Made by a program: the position numbers and the translations under genes. The notes beneath the pieces were generated by a model, which did not search any database, was not told the DNA's origin, and saw nothing but the letters and a program-made list of their open reading frames with translations. From Ipomoea triloba (Eukaryota > Streptophyta > Magnoliopsida > Solanales > Convolvulaceae): a stretch of DNA of 64,000 nt. Position 1 is the stretch's first letter; each line of letters opens with the position of its first letter. Shown here piece after piece: positions 34,991 to 45,903 of this stretch. The stretch is from contig NC_044920.1 of the NCBI RefSeq assembly GCF_003576645.1, positions 25,014,676-25,078,675 of the forward strand. Direction: 5' to 3'.

Positions 34991-37724
34991 GTAGCAAATA
35001 CAATAAATATGTCCCTTCATTAATATCGAATGATACTTATTACCCCTTTTTTTTTGGTGTCTTTTGTACAACCCAATATCACTTTATGCATATAAACAAT
35101 GAGTTCTTAGCGTAGTTTTAGACTTTGAGATTATTTTCTTGCTCTCTTCCCTCTTCTTTCTCTACGAGGTCTTGACTCTTGATCATCCACAATAACGGAG
35201 TCTCCGTCTATGGTTTCCTAGGAATCCCAACATGTAAATGTACATTTTCACTACAAGACAAATAGACAATAAACTTCCTTTAACTTAATTTAACACTAAA
35301 GTTAAGACTAATGGTTTTCCTTTCGAGATTTTCACTTTAAAATTTATCTCTCTTATTCATTGTTTATTGCTAAGACTAATAACTCCAATTTACTAACTTG
35401 TTAATTAGTTTGTCCTTATTAGTAACTCAAAATTAATTGATTTAATAAACTATAGCAATTACATGATTGCAATTATATGTAATCATTATTGTAATGAATA
35501 CAAACAAATTTAGTTGCAATTTTTGATTCCGTGTTTGACATTCCCACTACTATGACTTCAGAAAATAAAATAACTAAAACCCGATATTTAAAAAAAAAAT
35601 GATTTTATTTTTGGGAGCTACGTAGGGCCGTGATGTGGGATTGACGTACGTAATACATGTATGCGCGTCTGGATGGATGAAAAATGGGAGGGGAAAAAAT
35701 AAACTCAGAATCTTATATAGAGTATTCTTTTGATTTATAGGAAAACTGATCTTGTGATTATCAAATAAAGAAGATCAATAAGTAACTGATCTTGCAGTTG
35801 CCAAGTCACTTGTCATGCTAACATATTTGGGGTTACCACAATCATGAATATTTTTAGAAGGTCTTAACCCGTTGATGTACCAAATACTATGGGCACAATT
35901 GATTGGTCTAACGAACTAAAAACAAAATTTCACACCTTATCATTTAACACTAATTTTTACATGCATATTGTGTGACTGATTTAATGTTCAATGTTTGTAC
36001 TTAAATAAGTAATTTAAAGTATATCAGTGTAAGATTATATAGGAGAGGCTCAATATAGTTGGTATTAAAAGTAATGTTTTCACTTTTCTAAAAGCAATTA
36101 TCTAAATGACAAAATACTTACTGTAGTTAATATGGTATTAGGTAGTAGATACTACTTTTGTTTGGAACTACTCTAAGTTTTGTTAATTCGCTTTTGGATA
36201 GATTTGTCATTTTTTTTTGTCTTCATTGCTTGTCCGTTTTTTTTAAAATAGTGTCTTATGTGCAATTGTGTTACTGGTGTTATTTTTGGGTGATTGTTGT
36301 TTCAATTTCATAATTATATTGGATATAAAGGTGATGACTTTGTTGTATATGCATTACTTGCACAAATTGAATGTTGAAAATATACCAAAAAAGTGATAGA
36401 GAATTGGGAAAAATCATATCATCGGCATATCTCTTTCACTAATATCTGGGAGAGGGCTAAGCTAAAGGGAGTCAATGATGCACACTACTTTCAATATGAT
36501 TCGCCCAACAAAATAAAACACTTGAAGGGATTGAATAAAGTTGCAATTGTACTAAACATTTTGCATTTGACATAACAGAAGGGATTGAACTAGAAAAATT
36601 ATTGTTATTAAGCAGGAGCCACCACTTATCGTGATGAAATCGATTGAAAAGGCAAGCAGTACAGGTCAATTAAATATCTTAGGAACCAAAGATCTTGGCT
36701 TGTGAGACTCAACTAATTGATGTCACTCTTTCGTCTCCTACGTTTGCTTCAATACTCCACGAGGTCGATGAAGCCACAAGAGATTAATGCCAATTAGATG
36801 TAGTTGGGGACTTCAACATCAGAGAATCAATTTCAAGTTTGAATGAGTTTGATAGTGGACAATGATTTCAGTGGAGTAAGTATTCATGATCTACATCATG
36901 TTGGCTCTATTGCTCCGTGGCAATCTGTATGTGAATCAATGTCAGGTTTATGCAGCAAAAGCTTCATGAAATCATAAAATCATGAAAATTTTCTCTGTAC
37001 TAATTATGCAAATTTTTTTAGCTCTCATATGAAGATTTGTTCTAAACATTTCAGGTGGTATGGTGTCTTTTGGATCAAGAAAGTTTAATTTACTTCATCA
37101 AATTCTCCATTTTGTTGTTGGGGAAGAATTAAATATGCAGACCCCCAAAACAAGGTGATTTATTGACGCATTTGCGTTTTTGATGCACTAATTTTACTGC
37201 AAAAATGGTAAAAATTGGTGAACCAGAAGATAATGTTTAATTGATCAAATTAACGGTAGGGAAATTTCAAATCAGTGCTTAAATAACTTTTGGCAATTCA
37301 TCCAAGGTTGGAATTCTTTCACTGTGCACTTGAATTTCATGAAAGATACGTTAACTTCTTGCTCATTTGTTTTTTGTCTCAATTTGTTTGATATTCCCCC
37401 ATTTTTTAAGGTTCTAATAAATGGCATAGTTAATTTTAAAAATAAAGATATTTTCTAAAGCATCTTACACCTTATAGTCTAATTAGTTTTGCTACATTAA
37501 AGAAATAGATGTGTGGAATCCTAAGTTGATTCTCTTATACTAATATTTATAAAATTGATCGCGTACATAATTTTTTAATTATTGATCATCATAGATGGAT
37601 GGATCAAATATAGTTGCTAAATATATAAAATTTATATATTAATACTAAGTTTAATATAATGAAAAATTGAATTGTAAATAATTTCAGTAAATTTTAATTA
37701 ACCGAATTAGACACGCAAAATGTT
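34991..37724. other. Gene-free AT-rich stretch
   Basis: No supported gene. The frame at 36393-36575 (60 codons) is not recognised. A G-D-F-N-I-R string near 36815 resembles a LINE endonuclease motif but has stops close by and no flanking similarity. Confidence 0.5.
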
Positions 37725-37855
37725 TTTTTTAGTATTATTGACTGTGTTACAACCAAATGAAGCACAAAGAGCCAATATCGCCTTCACTGAGGCTCGAACA
37801 CACTCCCTCCCATGTGGGGTGCAATCGAGTGTCACTATACCACTAGACACATAAA
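37725..37855 (-). mobile_element. SINE (family 1), minus-strand copy
   Basis: Minus strand: GTGTCTAGTGGTATAGTGAC (box A region), CCACATGGGAGGG, box-B GTTCGAGCCTCAGTGAAGG, GATATTGGCTCTTTGTGC, CAGTCAATAATACTAAA. The layout agrees with the other copies. Confidence 0.65.
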
Positions 37856-38440
37856 ATGTTATGCATGCACATCCGGTAACCATACAAGTGCAAGAACGTG
37901 ATTGAGAATTTGACTTGAGTTAAAGGTCTTGCCTTTGAAGTATAATATCACCATTGGTTTCATTGAGAGTTGAGATGGGTGTGGAAGTAAACCTACGTGG
38001 TTGAATGGTGGCTATGTTGTCAGAACCTTAAGTGATGGAATTAATTAAAAATAACTTCTTTGGTAATGTGTGTTATCATTACTAAGGATTTGAATATAAT
38101 AGTAGGATAATAAAAGTATGTAAAAAATATGGTAATAATAGCAAATATGATAATAGGGTAACCAAACACCACCTTAATCCTATTTCAAAGAGAAAAAGTT
38201 TAGGATATGCATGGCGAACACGAATTGGAAGTCTGAAATTTAGCATAAATAATCAAAAGAAGATTACACGTTGAATGAAGTTCACATCTAGCTAGTACAA
38301 CAGTGGAGCATACAATATAACATAATAAGATCATATCTAGGTAGCTAAAGCTAGTCCCCTAATTTAATTCATAGTACGCATCTCAACATGGATATATTTT
38401 ATGCATGAAAACACACTTGCCAACCTAGCTAGCTAGCTAG
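37856..38440. other. CEP 3' flank, no gene seen
   Basis: AT-rich flank downstream of the canonical CEP gene. A (GCTA)n tract (AGCTAGCTAGCTAGCTAG) at about 38426-38444 adjoins its stop codon. Nothing else recognised. Confidence 0.5.
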
Positions 38441-38767
38441 CTAGGTATGAAGGGAATGGCCAATGCCGGGGCTATGGCCAGGCGCTGTAGGCCGGAAGTC
38501 GTCAACGCGGCCTGGCGGCGGCGGCGGAGCGGAACGAGACGCCGCCGGTGCAGTGGGACCGGGAACTGTTGGTTCTCCTAATGTTGCTGACTCAATAATG
38601 TTGTGAACCTCCATTTTAGGGATCTGTTTGTGAAGGGCGAGAGGCTTTTTGAATGCCGTTTTGCTCCCTGGCTTCACGTGTCTTCCCTCGGTAGGTTGAG
38701 GGAAATGAGAGAAAATGGTTACTACTAGGAGCAAAAGGCAAGTCATGGCTAGCTTAGTTTGAGCCAT
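38441..38767 (-). CDS. Canonical single-domain CEP peptide hormone precursor
   Basis: A single-exon gene of 108 aa starting at ATG 38767 (M-A-Q-T-K). Residues 1 to about 25 are a signal peptide with a hydrophobic C-L-L-L-L-V-V-T core. A variable, proline-rich middle follows. One CEP domain sits at residues 90-104, D-F-R-P-T-A-P-G-H-S-P-G-I-G-H, a textbook group I CEP 15-mer with prolines at positions 4, 7 and 11; four residues (S-L-H-T) follow before the stop. Mature CEPs are secreted, hydroxylated on proline and perceived by CEPR-type receptor kinases, linking nitrogen status with root growth. Length and layout match the family. A multi-core relative lies on the same strand at 28668-29213. 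Confidence 0.92.
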   Translation of the reverse strand: MAQTKLAMTCLLLLVVTIFSHFPQPTEGRHVKPGSKTAFKKPLALHKQIPKMEVHNIIESATLGEPTVPGPTAPAASRSAPPPPPGRVDDFRPTAPGHSPGIGHSLHT

Positions 38768-38869
38768 GAGAAGCAAGAAAGAGTTGAGAGAGCTTGGAGG
38801 GGGAAGGATAGAGACTATGTGTCTATGTATGAGTAATGTGGGATGCTTGTGTTCTCATTACCTCCTCTA

Positions 38870-38877
38870 CTTATAGA
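38870..38877 (-). promoter_or_regulatory. TATA box of canonical CEP gene
   Basis: The minus strand reads CTATAAGTAG about 105 bases upstream of the ATG, predicting a start near 38840 and a leader of about 70 bases. Confidence 0.6.
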
Positions 38878-38949
38878 ACAGGGTTGCCCTTAGGGCATAA
38901 CATGTTGGGTTAGGGTTGAGTCCAATGTCTTATTGTCGAAATGTAAAGT

Positions 38950-39030
38950 TAATTATTGTGGGAGTATAAACAAATAAAGTTGCATATTTGTTACTGGCTA
39001 TAACTTTTGGCGCAATGACAAGTACTTAAT
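38950..39030. repeat. Dispersed repeat related to 63440-63524
   Basis: The order GAGTATAAACAAATAAAGTTGC, ATTTG, CTATAACTTTTGGC, TGACAAGTACTTAATC matches GGTATAAGGAAATAAAGTTGC, ATTTG, CTATAGCTTTTGGC, TGATAAGTGCTTGATC in the intron near 63450-63520. Function and class unknown. Confidence 0.5.
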
Positions 39031-39175
39031 CTTGACATAACTCAATGACGAAAAAATTATCAATGGTAGGTGATGGATATTTTGAAAATAACCCAAGAAT
39101 GGAACCCCGTGTCAGAAAGCTTATAGCCTGGCTTAAGAAAGGAAAATACTACTTAGGACTCCTTACTTAATTTTA

Positions 39176-39268
39176 CTCCCTCACACAAATGCTGACACTT
39201 TCCTTGGGACCCACAGCATAAAGATAAACTATCATATCTCGCCACATTGGGGATTAAAAGTGACGGAG
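39176..39268. mobile_element. Stowaway-type MITE, 93 bp
   Basis: Ends CTCCCTCAC and, in reverse, CTCCGTCAC with flanking TA on each side (39174-39175 and 39269-39270). Small, AT-rich, no coding. Fits a short Tc1/mariner-derived Stowaway copy. Confidence 0.5.
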
Positions 39269-39270
39269 TA

Positions 39271-42200
39271 TAAAATGTGATAAGAGTCCATTAGTAGAAC
39301 TCCTTAAGAAATGACCTAGATGACCCAAGAAGAAAATCTGAGGCCCAAGATTGGCAAACCAGGGCGGCCTTTGAATCCATTTACGGGTAGCTAACCCTTC
39401 CCACCCCAAAGCGTCTCTGGATCTGGAATGGTGGGCTTTGATTGTGTCGTGCAACTCACCCCGTGGGCCTTGACCTAATCCCGTACGTGGCCCTCTAAAT
39501 TTTTAGAGATCGATTATCAAGCCATTTTTCTTGTATAAATGACCATTGTCTTGGCCTAAACGAACTATGTCTAAAATTACTACAAAACATTCTTTGTAAT
39601 ACTCTTACTACAATCCACGAAATATTATTACTACAATATTTTTCCTTTACCATTTTACCCTTATTTTTATTGCGAACTTATTGATTCATGCATGCCCTAG
39701 TTCAATTTCCATCAGTAGTAGGGTAGTGTTTTGATTCTTGTTAGTAAAATGATCTGGAGTTACATTCCTTGTGGACATGGTGTAGTCAAAGTTCTTGGTT
39801 CTTAATTCACTTAACCACATGCACCTAACAATATAATTTACCTCCATAAAACCCTAGAAGCGGGACAGTAGAACCTTTCATGATTAGGGTTCAACCTTTA
39901 CTTATAGAACAAAGTTTGGCACAATTTAATGCATGCCCTTTCAAATGTTGTTTGATGTTCAAAGTCCCTACATTGATACTATTGTTTTAATTTTGAGTTT
40001 AATATAGTATTTGTGCTAGCTAGTCCAATTTCTGGTATATTAATTAAAAAGATTTGAAAATTAAACTTGTGATATCCGATCGTAGTTAGAGTTGCAAATG
40101 ATACTATTATATTATATTATTAGATATAACATATCATTGGCATGCTTGTTCTACTCTACAATATATTATATGCATTGTTTAATCAATATATGCAATAAAG
40201 TTTTACTCAAGTTATTCATAATCTAATTTTCTATGTATTTAAAATCATATTAAAATTTATATTAAATAGAAAATTTGAAAATTGTAAAAGGATGAGCAAC
40301 AACAAACTAAACCCTAGCTAGATATGGGATCAATGGATCGTCTTTTGGTTGTTGGGATAGGCATCAATATAATGACTAAGTACGAATACCCTTTTATAAC
40401 CCAAAGGGTCAATAATAATGTTTTGTTCAGCTAGACTTAATGGTTCAAAACTGCATTATCTCTCAACAAAAGCATGCAATCACATATGGGGATATAACTC
40501 ATAGAGTATCGATAAAATGATATGAGTTTATTCCAGTTTAAAATTCATGTTTTGTCACTTTTGAAATCTTATCCATCACGAATAAAATTAGTTTTAGTGT
40601 GTGGTCCTAATTGATAGGTCAAAAAAGCATGTGGCCGTATCAAGTTTAAAATAGACTAAATGTTAAGTTTGTATTTTGAATTTATGATACACTTGAAAAA
40701 CTAAAAGTAACATGTTAGAATTGAAAATGATACATTTTTAATAATTATAAAATCAAATCTAGTTAATGTTAAAAGAAAATAGTATAATGATAGAGAAATT
40801 AAAATTGAATTAACTCGAACTCATTTATCCCACGTATAGTACTCCCAATTCTCTGTTGAGGCAGAAGCCTGAAGGGCTAATTTCAACAATTTGTCATTGA
40901 AGTAGTTGTGAGTTTCCTGCATCACCTGAAAACAAAAGGAAAAAAAAAAAACAAAAAAAAAATATTTTGCCATTGAAAAGTGAGATTTGTTATTACGTAT
41001 GTATAAGAAAATAAAATTATGTTACATTTCTATTATTAGTTGTATATTTTTTTAATTGAGTGATAAACACCATATCAAAGTAGGTTATAATAAGTTCAAA
41101 TTCTTTTAATCAAACCATATATAATAACTTATTTTTCAATCAATGGACTAATGTTAGTCAAATCATTCTTTTAATATCTACACTTGGAGGTCACTATCCA
41201 ACAAACCTTTATAGTGGAACTTTTCCATGCTTTGCACATTACATCGTGCGAGCACCTTTTCAAGACTAAGCACTTTAATTTGACCTAAAAAATTATATTT
41301 CACTATACAAATTTTGATATTATAATAATTTATTAAAATAATTTATTTTCAATACTTGATGGTGTCACATCTAAGTTATAATTCGACAATACCAATATTA
41401 ATTAAAATCATATAATATCAAAAGTCATAATATATGATTATTTAAAAAAAAAAAAAAGTGCTCCAAAATTAGTAGCCGAGTTGGTAAAATATGATTCGAG
41501 TATTAGAAGGTATGGAATACTATTCCTACCAACATCTCTCAGAACCTGTTGCATCGGGTCTTCGTAGTACGATTTACCTCTTCAAACAAAAAAGGCCTAA
41601 ATTTGTTTATACAACTCAGATCAATTGGTCAACCAACTCAAAATAGATTAAGAGATTTTGTTTTACTAGCAGCCAAATATGATTGGGTTCAAACCCTACC
41701 ACGAACCAAAAAGGAGATGAATTTAGTCTTACTTTGAGTTCTAGAGTACAAGCTGCGCTTTTGAGTTCTTATAAACCAATTAAAGCATATCTTACAATTT
41801 ACTGCCTCCACTAGTGTCTATGACAGAAGCGTTTCAAAATATAGCAACTAGCAAGTGGGCAGAATTTAGAAGTAATCTTGACGGTGGCCTGTAGAGTTAT
41901 ACTGTGGGTATTAAAAAGAAACAATAAAAAAGGCAAGTGGAGCTAATTGCGTCCTCGGTGGTTGGAGATTCTTTGGTAGGACAGAGACATGGAGGAATTT
42001 TAATTTTTAACCTAGGATATGATTTCAACGTTAAATATGTGTTAAGGCTGCTGGCGGGCAGTCTGGCCAACTGTTTGTGTTCGTCCAATGTGGTGGGAGC
42101 TATTAGTTTAAACATGATGAATCTCCAGACTGCACTGCACATTTCTTTTTCAATTCATTGTATATATATAATGTGCAACTATCTGTTGCCATTTGCCAAT

Positions 42201-43589
42201 TGCCAATTGCCATGCCTACAAATCTACAGTTAAGCTATTTGATCATATCATATGCATTAATTTCGTTGTTTTCAATGGACAACTGTAATGGACGGAGAAT
42301 CTCTGTTTATTCTCTTTGTTTGTACTTTGCGGCTGCTTTTTTCCATGTTAACGAGCCACCATAGGACATGGTTTGTCCAAGGTAAGTTCCATCACATGAG
42401 GACTAAATAAAGATTGATATATATGATGCCTCCTAGGAACTTTGAAGAGATACTATACATGGCCGGAATTGAATATGCATGCTTATTAGCTAGCTTCTTT
42501 AATTTGGTAAACTGTAGTGATGCATGCTATGATTGCTTTTGTTGATCAACTTAAACTATGTGCATTGAACCTCTTGTTTTCACTTTTAAGTGGGTTTGAA
42601 TGAGTGGTTTAAACATTAGTTTTTTATATTTATTGTTTACTAGTGTATGTTAAAGTTATTGTTTATGTTTCATTAGGCATGGTTATTAGTTTAATATATA
42701 ACCCTTCAAGTATAAAGCCGTTCTAATATGAGTTATTCAATCTAGTACTGTCAAATCAGCTTCATTACCTAGTGGTTGTGTGTGAATTGGTTAATGGCAT
42801 CGGTGTACAAGCCCTTCAATTCAGCATAGGATTGATGCACTATCAATCTCTCGATAATATTTAAGTTATTTAAATCTAAACACATGAACAAATCACTAAA
42901 AGACAAATTAAACAGTTATCTCCTACCCCAATACATTCCCTTAATTTTGGTTCCAAAGCCACAACCATCTAATAGCTAAGCTTGATTATGACTAGTAGAT
43001 TCTCTTGTTATGTATAAATACTCCTTTTTTGTATTGAAAATGGGTACGAATTCATGAATATACACACTACTTGATTCCTGAATCACCCAAAACGAATAAG
43101 ACCACTTCAATTTTTATTCAAACACTTTCCAGTTTTCTTTGTAAGCTAATGTAATCTTCGCCCCAAAACATTTGGTGGTTTATGCTATATATGACTACCA
43201 GACCTATAAAATACTAGCAAATAACATATTAATACTTTTAAAATATCGAATTTTACATTTTACTTCATGTGTCTCATCCTATATCTTTAACCGTTGCATC
43301 GTCTTTAGTAAGAGCTCACTAGGTGATTGAAGCACTTCCTTCGCACCTCTCAAGTCTCAACAAGACAACAACCATTATAAACAACGTTGTTATTGAGTGG
43401 ACTTTTGAGAGTCTCGTAACGTTTTCCAACATGTAACATCAAAATTAGATCAAGGCCTCAACTTTAGCTAAGATCTTTGGTATGATCCAAGACACAAAGT
43501 CCAAACCTGGATAGCTGGCTGGGCTAGTCGTCGGCCCATTATCCCATTAAATATCATAATTGCAATCATTATTCTATGGACTATGATCC
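39271..43589. other. Gene-free AT-rich stretch
   Basis: No supported gene. The frames at 41549-41737 and 41937-42233 have no recognisable domain and no codon-level signal. Poly-A/T runs lie near 40940 and 41440. Confidence 0.55.
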
Positions 43590-44085
43590 ACACATTTATG
43601 TGAACTATAAATTTAAAAAAAAAATTACATTTTTAATATACTAAAAGTACATTATTTGTATACGTAAAATACATTATTTGAAAGTACATAATTTGTTATA
43701 TATTATCAAATAATGTACATTCTGTGCACAAATAATGTACTTTTAGTATATTAAAAATATATACTGCATTCATGGTCCACATAATAATTTGCCTGGGAAT
43801 TGTTTGTTTGTATTAAATTGTGACATGGTTGTATAGCAATCATTATCGTGTGGTCATATTATCAAATAATGTACATTCAATATACAAATAATGTATTTTT
43901 AACATTAAAAGCATATATTGTATTCAGGAAAAAGACATTATTTGAGTACTGAAAATACATTATTTTTTATATATAATATACATTCAGTACACAAGTAATG
44001 TACTTTCAATATATTAGAAATGTATTTTTTGTTATGATCCACTCAGCAATTGTGTGGACCATAATTTGCGATTGTATAGTGTTGG
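43590..44085. repeat. AATAATGTAC-rich low-complexity block
   Basis: The words AATAATGTAC and its complement GTACATTATT recur at least eight times on both strands between 43630 and 44010. The block is edged by GGACTATGATCCACAC on the left and GTGTGGACCATAATTTGC on the right, which are partly inverted. It may be a decayed foldback element. Confidence 0.45.
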
Positions 44086-44150
44086 TATTCAACCACTGAC
44101 CATATTTAAGTTTCTCTGTAAACCTTAACCCTCAACCCTGACTCCGGGTT

Positions 44151-44710
44151 GTTATGCCGTGGACCCAGGTCCACCTTGCAAGGTGGACCTGGGTCTACAT
44201 TCACATACACTATACTCTACATTCACAATTTGTAAACTCCACATTCACACATTACATGATTATATGTTAAGTAACTATACTCTACATTCACAATTTGTAA
44301 ACTCCACATTCGCACATTCAAAACTTTATATTCACAGGTCCTATACTCCACATTCACAACTTAAGAACTCCACATTCACACATTACAGGACTACAAGTTG
44401 CTAGAACTTCTTAACTCTATTACAGATTCACCTATGCATAACTCTACATTCACGATTTCTATACTCCATATTCACAATTTGAAACCTCCACATTCACACA
44501 TTTCTGGGCAACTCTACATTCACACAATCATAAATCTACATTCACGATTACTCTACATTCACACTTTGAAACCTCTACATTCACACATTTTTTGACAACT
44601 CTATATTTAGCAATATGTTTACTAATTTAAAAAAAAAAAAAGAAGACAAAAACGACGTAGTTTTGGACCCAACTCCACCTTGCAAGGTGGACCTGGGTCC
44701 ACAGCATAAT
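44151..44710. mobile_element. TIR element with palindromic ends and internal minisatellite
   Basis: The left end TTATGCCGTGGACCCAGG and the right end (reverse TTATGCTGTGGACCCAGG) are inverted. Just inside the left end is a perfect 34-bp palindrome at 44162-44195 (arms GACCCAGGTCCACCTTG). The right end has an imperfect version. The interior is a degenerate minisatellite built on CTACATTCACAATTTG and CTCCACATTCACACATT. The frames across it only read the minisatellite. No clear target duplication. Confidence 0.65.
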
Positions 44711-45003
44711 TTGCCCTTTATAGTGTAATTTATGCATCAAACCCAGTTCGGAATTTAGAGACAAATTATTTTGTGAATCTACTCTAAAATATACAATTTA
44801 CATATTGAATATTCATAATTTATATATTGAATATTCACAATTTATATATTAAATGTTCAAAATTCAAATTGTTGTGAACATTTAGTATGTAAATGAACAC
44901 GGTCCAATAGATAACTATTAGAATTTAGTATTGCCCTTCTTTTAAGTAATTTTATTATATGGGCTCTAAAATTATAATTTCTCACTTTTATTCATTCGTA
45001 TTC

Positions 45004-45396
45004 TTTTCTCTTTTTTTTTTCTTTTTTTTTTTTTCATTTTTTGAAGCAAAAAGACAAATATTAAATTAACTTAAGTCATGATCTAGAACATAAACTAGAA
45101 AAGGAAAAGCGATCGAGAAGCAGTTCATACAGCCAGACTTGAACAAGGTCCCCGAGCCAAGAAATGAGCGACCTTATTCGCAGACCGTTTAACAAACAAA
45201 AAGCAGGGGTTGAAAAACACTTTAGCTACTTCTTTAATATCATTAGTGATAAGATCAAAAGACGACATCAAGGACTGGTTTTGGATATCGCTCACCACTT
45301 TCATACAGTCAGTCTCACCTTGAACGTTATCCATATTAAGTTCCTTCAGCCACTTTAATGCCTCCCGAACAACAATAGCTTCCGCTTCGCCAGTTA
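45004..45396 (-). mobile_element. 5'-truncated LINE remnant with 11-bp TSD
   Basis: On the minus strand a RNase H-type coding remnant is followed by an A-rich tail (seen as T-rich at 45009-45036). An 11-bp direct repeat CATTCGTATTC lies at 44993-45003 and 45397-45407. About 390 bp remain of the 3' end of the element. Confidence 0.8.
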
Positions 45397-45409
45397 CATT
45401 CGTATTCAT
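45125..45409 (-). pseudogene. LINE RNase H fragment
   Basis: A 94-codon frame reads A-E-A-I-V-V-R-E-A-L-K-W-L-K-E, E-T-D-C, S-F-D-L-I-T-N-D and R-S-A-N-K-V-A-H-F-L-A-R. It aligns over its whole length with the RNase H part of the LINE at 19316-20500, so both belong to the same LINE family. The first acidic strand and everything upstream are missing. The ATG lies in the target duplication and is not a real start. Confidence 0.8.
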
Positions 45410-45430
45410 ATGATAAGAAATTATAAATTA

Positions 45431-45678
45431 GAGATAATTGCACTTTTCGTCTCTAAATTATAAAGTAATTGTAGAATTCGTCCATAAGTGTTAGTCATGC
45501 TCACTTTTCGTTCATAAGTTATACTAAAATTACAAATTTCATCCCCAATGTTTTATTAGTAAAGGGGCGAAAATCTCAACGTCAATGATAATTTAGGGAC
45601 GAAAAGTGAGTATGCCCAACACTTAGTGATAAATTCTATAATTACCTATTAACTTAAGGACGAAAAATGCAATTTCCC
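45431..45678. mobile_element. Mutator-like MITE, 248 bp
   Basis: Perfect 9-bp target duplication TATAAATTA at 45422-45430 and 45679-45687. The inverted ends are GAGATAATTGCACTTTTCGTC at left and, in reverse, GGGAAATTGCATTTTTCGTCC at right. Arms of about 100 bp share GTAATT.TAGAATT, TAAGTGTT and CTCACTTTTCGT. It lies 15 bp from the LINE remnant's duplication. Confidence 0.88.
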
Positions 45679-45903
45679 TATAAATTATATTGACTTGAGT
45701 TCTAAAAGAAATTCTAATATCAAAATTTTAGGCCAGAGAATAAAAATAAAGAGTAGAATTTAAAAGTGTAAGTATATTTTCCTTCTTTTATACTGGGAAA
45801 ATACTGAGTGATTTAAAAAAAAATAAATTAAAATGAAAATAAGGCGATCCTGCAATTAGACAAACAGATAAGGGAGGGAGGGAGACAGAGAAGAAGTACA
45901 AGA

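Noticed and set aside
36810..36875. G-D-F-N string resembling LINE endonuclease
   Set aside because: Four-residue match with a stop close by and no supporting flanking motifs.
44159..44595. His/Ser/Thr-rich reading frames
   Set aside because: They translate the ATTCACA minisatellite inside a TIR element; no start context or conservation expected.
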